A stretch of 34,641 nucleotides of DNA from Rhodoferax sp. (GTDB taxonomy: Bacteria; Pseudomonadota; Gammaproteobacteria; Burkholderiales; Burkholderiaceae_C): NCBI GenBank assembly GCA_025351745.1, contig JANXVI010000070.1, forward strand, positions 1-34,641, given 5' to 3'. A model generated the notes under the pieces. That model was given only the letters and a program-made list of their open reading frames with translations. It was not told the DNA's origin and did no database searches. Made by a program: the position numbers and the translations under genes. This document shows, piece by piece, positions 28,452-34,641 of the stretch (position 1 is the stretch's first letter; every line of letters starts with the position of its first letter).

Positions 28452-29312
28452 CTACTTGTACTTTGAGTCAATATCCCAAACGGCTGTCTGAACCAGGCGT
28501 TGCACCATCGTATCCAGACCGACCCCACCTTTGGCGCTTTCGGAAATACCCATCACACTGGTGCGCGTTGCGCCAACTTCCATCTTCAACTCTTTGTAGC
28601 CTTGTGCCACTTGCTCCGTGGTGTTGGCGTTCATAATTTTGTACCGCATGCCAATGAGCCATACGCCACTGGAGTCGGCAGTCTTCACCGAGCCGACCAC
28701 ATGGCCTGTCGCAGCGCCGGCACGGGTGCCGGACAACGAGCCGATCAAGCCACCGATCGCCTGGCCGTCGAAACCCTTGGAGTTCTCTGCAATTTGTTCG
28801 GCCTTCAGGATGTCGAACTTGACGATCCATTTGGTTGTCTTGAGCTTGCCCACTTGCATGGTCTTGCGGGCCTGTGCGACGTTACCCAAATTGTAGGCAA
28901 GCGTGATTTCATTCAACAAATTTCCAAGATTGGCCCGCTCAAGCACAGTGAAGTTAGCCTGTGACAACTCGAGTTCACCAAAGTCGGCAATGTTGTTTGG
29001 CAAGAATCGCTGAGTAAAGCTTGCATTGTTGCTCTTGATGTCACCCGGGATGACGATCAACGCTGGCCCTTTTTTGCCTTTGTTCTTGTATTCAATTTCC
29101 TTGTACGCTGCGGCATCAGCGGCGGCATTCGCTTTGTTCGAAGTGGAGGTCCCGGCAGTTGGCGAAGCGTTTCCAAAACTTGGGCCACTGGTGGCGGCAG
29201 CGGGGGCCGATTGCGCTGTATCTGCAGCCCTTGGCGCCGTTTCCATGCAGCCAGCAGCTGTAAAGGACAATAAGGCAATGAGAAATGAACCCGTCAGCAA
29301 TCGTGTACGCAT
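28452..29312 (-). CDS. CsgG/HfaB family lipoprotein
   Basis: MRTRLLTGSFLIALLSFTAAGCMETA lipobox; ANFTVLERANLGNLLNEITLAYN and TKWIVKFDILKAEQIAENSKGF; GVWLIGMRYKIMNANTTEQVAQGY. Confidence 0.8.
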   Translation of the reverse strand: MRTRLLTGSFLIALLSFTAAGCMETAPRAADTAQSAPAAATSGPSFGNASPTAGTSTSNKANAAADAAAYKEIEYKNKGKKGPALIVIPGDIKSNNASFTQRFLPNNIADFGELELSQANFTVLERANLGNLLNEITLAYNLGNVAQARKTMQVGKLKTTKWIVKFDILKAEQIAENSKGFDGQAIGGLIGSLSGTRAGAATGHVVGSVKTADSSGVWLIGMRYKIMNANTTEQVAQGYKELKMEVGATRTSVMGISESAKGGVGLDTMVQRLVQTAVWDIDSKYK

Positions 29313-29467
29313 TTTGTCTACATCCTGTTTCAAAAAAGTTGCCGTCTGGCAAACGGGAAGAGTCTACGACTTTTTTGACGGGATCCAAATGCGGGTACGG
29401 ATTGATCAGGGAGCCTTCACCCAGCTAACGAACCCGAGTCTCTTCGCGATCCATCGGTACATTTCAA

Positions 29468-29488
29468 ATGCTATGTTTTACATAGCAT
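29468..29488. promoter_or_regulatory. Inverted repeat in intergenic region (candidate operator)
   Basis: ATGCTATG-tttta-CATAGCAT, perfect 8-bp arms, upstream of the minus-strand CsgG-like gene. Confidence 0.4.
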
Positions 29489-29546
29489 CATCGTCATATA
29501 AAACGTGGGCTCAATGTCGATTCGCCCAAAGCCCTTTTTTACGCAT

Positions 29547-29945
29547 TCATTTACCCGGCACCACGACTGTGCTTTCAAGCAACTGTCCCCCGCCACCTAC
29601 ACTGCCGTCCACGCGCGATGGGTTCAAAGTGCGTACTTCACACGCTGTGCGATCATCTCCTTGGAACGCTGTACAGCGCTTGACCGCATTGCGGGTGTAC
29701 TGGTCCTGCACAGCACCCGTTAGGCCTCTGCGGTTGGCTTCTGCCAGGGCACTACGGGCCTCCGTGCGGCACACGTTCAATGGCTGATTGGACTGACCAC
29801 TATTGCAAACCGCCATATCTTGTCGATAGCGGGCTTGCGCATCAGCCGTAGCGCTAGATGTAGCCGCCAGCGCGGAACCGCTGATGAGCACGGACCCAAG
29901 CAGCGTCGACGCGAACCTGGAGTACGTGGTGTTTGATGTGATCAT
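29547..29945 (-). CDS. Small exported hypothetical protein
   Basis: ATG 29945 preceded by AAGGA; signal peptide MITSNTTYSRFASTLLGSVLISGSALAA; conserved-looking Cys pattern. Confidence 0.75.
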   Translation of the reverse strand: MITSNTTYSRFASTLLGSVLISGSALAATSSATADAQARYRQDMAVCNSGQSNQPLNVCRTEARSALAEANRRGLTGAVQDQYTRNAVKRCTAFQGDDRTACEVRTLNPSRVDGSVGGGGQLLESTVVVPGK

Positions 29946-30036
29946 GATTTTTCCTTGAGGCACTTGAAATAGGCAGTGAGAGTACGTTCAATGGACACAC
30001 TATTCTGTACGTCGGCGTACATAGCGCAGGTGAGAT

Positions 30037-32028
30037 ATGCAGGACAATCAACTTATGAAATGGTCCCGATTTTTCGCGTGGTTCACCGCAGCACTGGCGG
30101 CATCTGTGGTGCTAATTATTCTGTTTATTGCAATTTTTGGATGGAACTGGCTCCGCAGCCCCATCGAACGGCTCGCTCAAGAAAAGACAGGACGCGAATT
30201 GCGCATCCAAGGTGATCTGTCCCTACATCTTGGTTGGCCATGGCCGCGGCTTCGCGCAGGCGCAGTAAACTTTGCAAACCCGTCGTGGGCCCATGAACCC
30301 TATATGGTCTCAGCTGAGGCGGTTGAAATCAGCGTGGATTTGCCCCAGTTGCTGACAGGAGTTGTCGCGTTTCCCCTGGTACGTCTCGTGGCGCCCAAGG
30401 TGTTTTTGGAACAAGGCAGCCAAGGCAAAAAAAATTGGCTACTAGACTACCAACAGCAGGACGAAAAGGCACGCATACGCATAGGCCAGTTAACACTCGA
30501 CAAAGGCACGTTGGGATTTGACGACAGTGGGGCCAAGACCCATATTCGTTCAGAAATTACATCGTTTGACCTGCCACCGACCGCTCCCGATACGCTCGGG
30601 TCGTCGGGTGTCGCCTTCAACGCTACAGGGCAATACCGCGGTCTAGCACTTAGTGCGAAAGGGACTGGAGGCCCCGTCTTGGCCTTGCGAGACGAAACGA
30701 CACCCTACGCACTTCAAGTGGACCTCACCGCAGGACGCACCCATATCAAGGCGAACGGAACGGTCACCGGCTTGGTTGCAAAGTCTGCCGTAGACATGCG
30801 TCTGGCCGTAAGCGGAGACAGCCTCGAACAACTGTATCCGCTGCTCGGTATCCCAGCGCCAGCGACACATGCGTATGCGGCTCAGGGACATCTGGTTCAC
30901 AGCGGCAACACATGGCGTATCGAAGCACTCACAGGGCGTATAGGCGACAGCGACATTGCTGGTATGGCCCAAGTTGCAACGGGGGATACGCGCCCCGCAT
31001 TGACAGCCGATTTAACGTCCAGCTTACTGGATCTCGAAGACTTATCGCCGGTCATCGGTATGCGACCAACGCCCGAAAAACAATCAACCGTCAAAGTTGC
31101 AAAACCCCTGCAAGCAACACCCGCCGCACCTCCGGCTTCTCCTACTGGCGTGTTACCAGATCTCCCCTTCAAGACCGACCGCTGGAGCAGCATGGACGCC
31201 GACATGCACCTGCGCGCCAAGCAAATCCGCAGGGCAAAAGAACTACCGCTAGACAAGCTGGACGTACATTTGATACTCCGCGACGCCGTATTGACACTAA
31301 CTCCGCTGGACTTTGGCGTGGCCGGAGGGCACCTGCGCGCCGAGTTGACTTTGGATGGGCGTAGCGAACCGATACGCGCTAAAGCCCAATTGAAAGTGAA
31401 CAAGCTATTACTGTCCAGGCTCCTGCCAAAAGCGGCCGTCAACCAGCAGGCCAGCATTGGCGAAATCAACGGGATGTTGACACTATCGGGCACTGGAAAC
31501 TCCGTGAAGCAAATGCTGGCCACTGCAAACGGCAAGGTCGGGCTCTTGGTAAACCATGGAGAAGTCAGCCAGCTGTTGATGGAAAAGGCTGGTCTGCACT
31601 TGTGGGAAATCTTGGAACTCAAACTGACGGGCGACAGACGCATTGCGCTGCGTTGTGCGGTTGCCGACTTTGATGTGAAGCAAGGCATGATGACGACCAA
31701 TGCATTGGCTTTTGATACGGCGGTCACAACGCTACTGGGAAGTGGCAACATCGACCTGGTGCATGAAACGCTGAACATCACGCTCAACCAAAAAACCAAG
31801 AACACCAGTTTGCTGGCCTTGACCACACCTATATATGTCCGTGGCAGCTTTGCGCACCCCAATGTGGGTATTGACAAAGGCCGGGCTGCCGCGCGTGCCG
31901 CCGGTTCTTTGGCTTTGGGGCTGCTCAGCCCGCTGCTGGCACTACTACCACTCATTGATCCCGGCCCCGGCGAAGACAGCGACTGCGCGCAATTGCTGCG
32001 CGACGCCAAAGTCCATTCGCACCCATAA
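30037..32028 (+). CDS. AsmA family protein
   Basis: N-terminal TM; RLAQEKTGRELRIQGDLSLHLGWPWPRLRAGAVNFANPSWA; C-terminal AsmA-like NITLNQKTKNTSLLALTTPIYVRGSFAHPNVGID. Confidence 0.92.
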   Translation: MQDNQLMKWSRFFAWFTAALAASVVLIILFIAIFGWNWLRSPIERLAQEKTGRELRIQGDLSLHLGWPWPRLRAGAVNFANPSWAHEPYMVSAEAVEISVDLPQLLTGVVAFPLVRLVAPKVFLEQGSQGKKNWLLDYQQQDEKARIRIGQLTLDKGTLGFDDSGAKTHIRSEITSFDLPPTAPDTLGSSGVAFNATGQYRGLALSAKGTGGPVLALRDETTPYALQVDLTAGRTHIKANGTVTGLVAKSAVDMRLAVSGDSLEQLYPLLGIPAPATHAYAAQGHLVHSGNTWRIEALTGRIGDSDIAGMAQVATGDTRPALTADLTSSLLDLEDLSPVIGMRPTPEKQSTVKVAKPLQATPAAPPASPTGVLPDLPFKTDRWSSMDADMHLRAKQIRRAKELPLDKLDVHLILRDAVLTLTPLDFGVAGGHLRAELTLDGRSEPIRAKAQLKVNKLLLSRLLPKAAVNQQASIGEINGMLTLSGTGNSVKQMLATANGKVGLLVNHGEVSQLLMEKAGLHLWEILELKLTGDRRIALRCAVADFDVKQGMMTTNALAFDTAVTTLLGSGNIDLVHETLNITLNQKTKNTSLLALTTPIYVRGSFAHPNVGIDKGRAAARAAGSLALGLLSPLLALLPLIDPGPGEDSDCAQLLRDAKVHSHP

Positions 32029-32138
32029 GGTGCTGTCGGTTGTTGTCTGGGCACCACTGCGGCCGCTCAAGCTGACCCGTCACTTGCGCATGGCATGCGA
32101 CAATTTCTTGACCCGTTATTCAAGAAAAGAGCAATTCC

Positions 32139-34409
32139 ATGCAAAAACACGCAACTTCAGATGTTTCCCGATTTTCGCCCACGCCGCTAATAGTCGGCAT
32201 GGCCCTACTTTGGCCCATGGCGTTTGCGTCGGCCCAGACTATGTCCCCGGCTGAAACTGCCACTGCACCCCAAGCTGGCACCTTGCAGGCCGTTACGGTA
32301 ACAGCTGAACGCCGGGCTGAAAATGTCAAAGACGTACCCAGCTCCATCTCCACCATCTCGGGCGAAAAGTTCGACGTCCTCAATACAGGCGGCATGGATA
32401 TCCGCATGCTGTCGGGCCGAGTGCCCAGCTTGAACATCGAATCCTCATTCGGCCGGGCTTTTCCGCGCTTCTATATTCGAGGCTATGGCAATACCGATTT
32501 CCGCTCGAATGCATCCCAGCCCGTGTCGTTGATTTATGACGATATCGTCCAAGAAAACCCTATCCTCAAGGGTTTCCCCGTTTTTGACGTAGACCGCATC
32601 GAGGTCTTGGCCGGCCCGCAAGGCACCTTGTTTGGTCGCAATACGCCTGCTGGCGTAGTCAAAATCGATTCCGTCAAGCCCTCTAAAGCTACCGACGGTT
32701 ACTTCAACACGTCTTATGGAACCTATGCCACTGCCGCCCTGGAAACGGCCTTCAACTTGCCGCTGTCTGGCGAATGGAACGCCCGTGTTTCTGCGCAAGT
32801 GCAGCACCGCGACAATTGGGTCAAAAACGACAAGAGTCCAACCAAAGACCTCGAAGGTTATGACGACCGTGCAGTCCGACTGCAGGCAGCGTATGACGGC
32901 GGTGGTATGTTCAGTGGCCTGTTCAATGTGCATGGCCGTGATTTGAATGGCAGCGCCCGTCTATTCCGAGCCAACATCATCAAAAAGGGCGGCAATGACC
33001 TGGTCGATGACTTTGACCCCACGCGCATCCAAACCGACGGTATCAATAAGCAGAATTTGACCAACAGCGGCGCCAACGCGAAGTTGAAGTGGTCGCTGTC
33101 CGATTTCAACATCTACTCCATCACAGGCTACGAGACCGTCCGCGCGTACAGCCGTGGCGACATCGATGGTGGCTACGGTGCTGCGTTCCTGCCCACCGGC
33201 GGTGGCCCTGGCCTCCTCCCCTTCCCGTCGGAGAGCGCTGCCGGTGTGCGTGACCATGAGCAGGTTACCCAGGAAATTCGCCTGGAATCCAAGGGTAAAG
33301 GCCCACTGACTTGGCAAGGCGGTGTTTACCTGTTCAAGGAAAAGCTGGGCTTTGACAGCTACACCTACAACACGCTGGGCAATAACGCGCAGTCCGGTGC
33401 GGTGCTCAAGTCGGACCAAACCAACGACACCTATGCGGTGTTTGGTGGCCTTAACTATGCCGTCAGCGACACGCTAAAGCTACGCGGCGGTGTGCGTTAT
33501 ACCCAGGACAAAAAGACTTTGGCGACTCAGCCCTTGCCTGCAGGTGACCCTAACCCCACTAATACTACTAAAGGACTGGGTGCCAGCAGTGACAACAGCC
33601 AAGTCAGCTGGGACATGGGTGCCACCTACAAATTGGACAAGGACAGCAACCTGTTTGCCCGCATAGCCACTGGTTTCCGGGGCGCAAGTATCCAGCCTGC
33701 CGGTCCTTTTGGACCGTTGAACCAGGCTGATCCCGAGACCACGATCTCGTACGAAGTCGGTTACAAGGCAGACCTGCTGGACAAGCGCGCGCGCACGTCG
33801 ATCAGCGTGTTCCATTACGACGTCAAAGACCAGCAACTGACCGCCGTTGGGGGTTCCAGCAATGCTGTGCGTTTGGTCAACGCCAAAAACGTTTCCGGTG
33901 ATGGCGTCGAGTTCAACCTCGATGCTTATGTGACACCGAACTTCTTGATGTCTGTTGGTGGCAGCTACAACAACACTTCCATCAATGATTCCACTTTGGC
34001 GGTTGGCGTTTGCGCGCAGTGCACTGTGCTGAATGCCAAGAACGCAGCAGGACAGGCTCTGATCAATGGCAATGCCCTGCCCAACGCGCCCAAATGGATT
34101 GCCAACGTGACGGCACGCTATGGCATTCCAACAGCCAACGGTGGCGAGTACTTCATCTACACCGATTGGGCTTACCGTAGCGAAACCAACCTTTTCTTGT
34201 ACGAGTCCAAAGAATTCACGGCGCCACCTCTGTTGGAAGGCGGTCTGCGATTAGGCTACAACTGGAGCAACGGCAAGTACGAAGCCGCCATCTTTGGTCG
34301 TAACATCACCAATCAAGTGCGTGTGACCGGTGCTATTGACTTCAACAATCTGACAGGTTTCATCAACGACCCGCGCACATTCGGTGTGCAGTTCAAGATG
34401 ATGCTGTAA
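32139..34409 (+). CDS. TonB-dependent receptor
   Basis: Signal peptide; LQAVTVTAERRAENVKDVPSSISTISGEKF plug motif; DVDRIEVLAGPQGTLFGRNTPAGVVKI; beta-barrel C-terminal half. Confidence 0.95.
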   Translation: MQKHATSDVSRFSPTPLIVGMALLWPMAFASAQTMSPAETATAPQAGTLQAVTVTAERRAENVKDVPSSISTISGEKFDVLNTGGMDIRMLSGRVPSLNIESSFGRAFPRFYIRGYGNTDFRSNASQPVSLIYDDIVQENPILKGFPVFDVDRIEVLAGPQGTLFGRNTPAGVVKIDSVKPSKATDGYFNTSYGTYATAALETAFNLPLSGEWNARVSAQVQHRDNWVKNDKSPTKDLEGYDDRAVRLQAAYDGGGMFSGLFNVHGRDLNGSARLFRANIIKKGGNDLVDDFDPTRIQTDGINKQNLTNSGANAKLKWSLSDFNIYSITGYETVRAYSRGDIDGGYGAAFLPTGGGPGLLPFPSESAAGVRDHEQVTQEIRLESKGKGPLTWQGGVYLFKEKLGFDSYTYNTLGNNAQSGAVLKSDQTNDTYAVFGGLNYAVSDTLKLRGGVRYTQDKKTLATQPLPAGDPNPTNTTKGLGASSDNSQVSWDMGATYKLDKDSNLFARIATGFRGASIQPAGPFGPLNQADPETTISYEVGYKADLLDKRARTSISVFHYDVKDQQLTAVGGSSNAVRLVNAKNVSGDGVEFNLDAYVTPNFLMSVGGSYNNTSINDSTLAVGVCAQCTVLNAKNAAGQALINGNALPNAPKWIANVTARYGIPTANGGEYFIYTDWAYRSETNLFLYESKEFTAPPLLEGGLRLGYNWSNGKYEAAIFGRNITNQVRVTGAIDFNNLTGFINDPRTFGVQFKMML

Positions 34410-34420
34410 AGCGCACGGGT

Positions 34421-34641
34421 TTAGCGACTAACACTGGGCCGGGCGTTACCGTCCCGGCCCAGTACGTTAGCCAGCGCGCGGGCATCGCCTTCGCTAGATA
34501 AATTGGCAAGTTGCACCAGATAGACGCGCTTGCCAGCTCTCATTTCGGGGCGAAACTGCGCCGCATAGCCTTGATTGCGCAGATGTTCGTACAGTGACAT
34601 GGCATCGACAAAAGTGGTTTGTTCATCAAAGCTGACCTTCC
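34421..34641 (-). CDS. C-terminal part of an ORF truncated by the window end (weakly SPOR-like)
   Basis: Minus frame from the edge to TAA (rc of 34421-34423): KVSFDEQTTFVDAMSLYEHLRNQGYAAQFRPEMRAGKRVYLVQLANLSSEGDARALANVLGRDGNARPSVSR*. Confidence 0.6.
   Translation of the reverse strand, partial: KVSFDEQTTFVDAMSLYEHLRNQGYAAQFRPEMRAGKRVYLVQLANLSSEGDARALANVLGRDGNARPSVSR
34433..34463. terminator. Strong GC-rich hairpin after the TonB receptor gene
   Basis: ACTGGGCCGGG-cgttaccgt-CCCGGCCCAGT, 11-bp perfect stem; no T-run; lies in the 3' codons of the minus ORF. Confidence 0.45.

Noticed and set aside
30897-32057. 386-aa minus-strand ORF antisense to the AsmA gene
   Set aside because: The plus frame has convincing AsmA motifs; the antisense product is Ser/Pro/Arg-rich with no recognisable domain.
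1-34641. CRISPR arrays, tRNA/rRNA genes, prophage or intact IS elements
   Set aside because: No regularly spaced direct repeats, cloverleaf-like sequences, transposase or phage structural motifs were recognised by eye; this was not a computed search.

Overview
The window reads as chromosomal DNA of a beta-proteobacterium, probably Comamonadaceae (Rhodoferax/Polaromonas-like); this placement is inferred from protein style and a familiar short repeat, not from a search. Most of it is housekeeping or ordinary accessory coding sequence: partial ALDH7-type aldehyde dehydrogenase, S9A prolyl oligopeptidase, cyclophilin PPIase, M32 carboxypeptidase, PEP-CTERM protein, CsgG-like lipoprotein, PKD-PEBP lipoprotein, WS/DGAT acyltransferase, aconitase, glutathione reductase, EgtB, EgtD, DUF427, phytoene-desaturase-like FAD enzyme, two sensory histidine kinase/response regulator proteins, choice-of-anchor-X-like protein, secreted hydrolase-like protein, Lrp regulator, ornithine cyclodeaminase, second CsgG-like lipoprotein, AsmA, TonB-dependent receptor and a partial minus-strand ORF. 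The best leads are: (1) an ancient duplication of a divergent [CsgG-like lipoprotein <- -> WS/DGAT] unit in which the two copies have decayed reciprocally, with a ~100 bp element with terminal inverted repeats inside one remnant; (2) a tightly coupled gor-egtB-egtD-DUF427-FAD oxidoreductase cluster that may extend ergothioneine/thiol metabolism; (3) a Comamonadaceae-type short repeat apparently inserted in frame in acnA and possibly in gor; (4) a PKD-PEBP fusion lipoprotein with diverged PEBP ligand motifs; and (5) several perfect inverted repeats at likely regulatory positions. No CRISPR array, rRNA, tRNA, or intact IS/phage was recognised.
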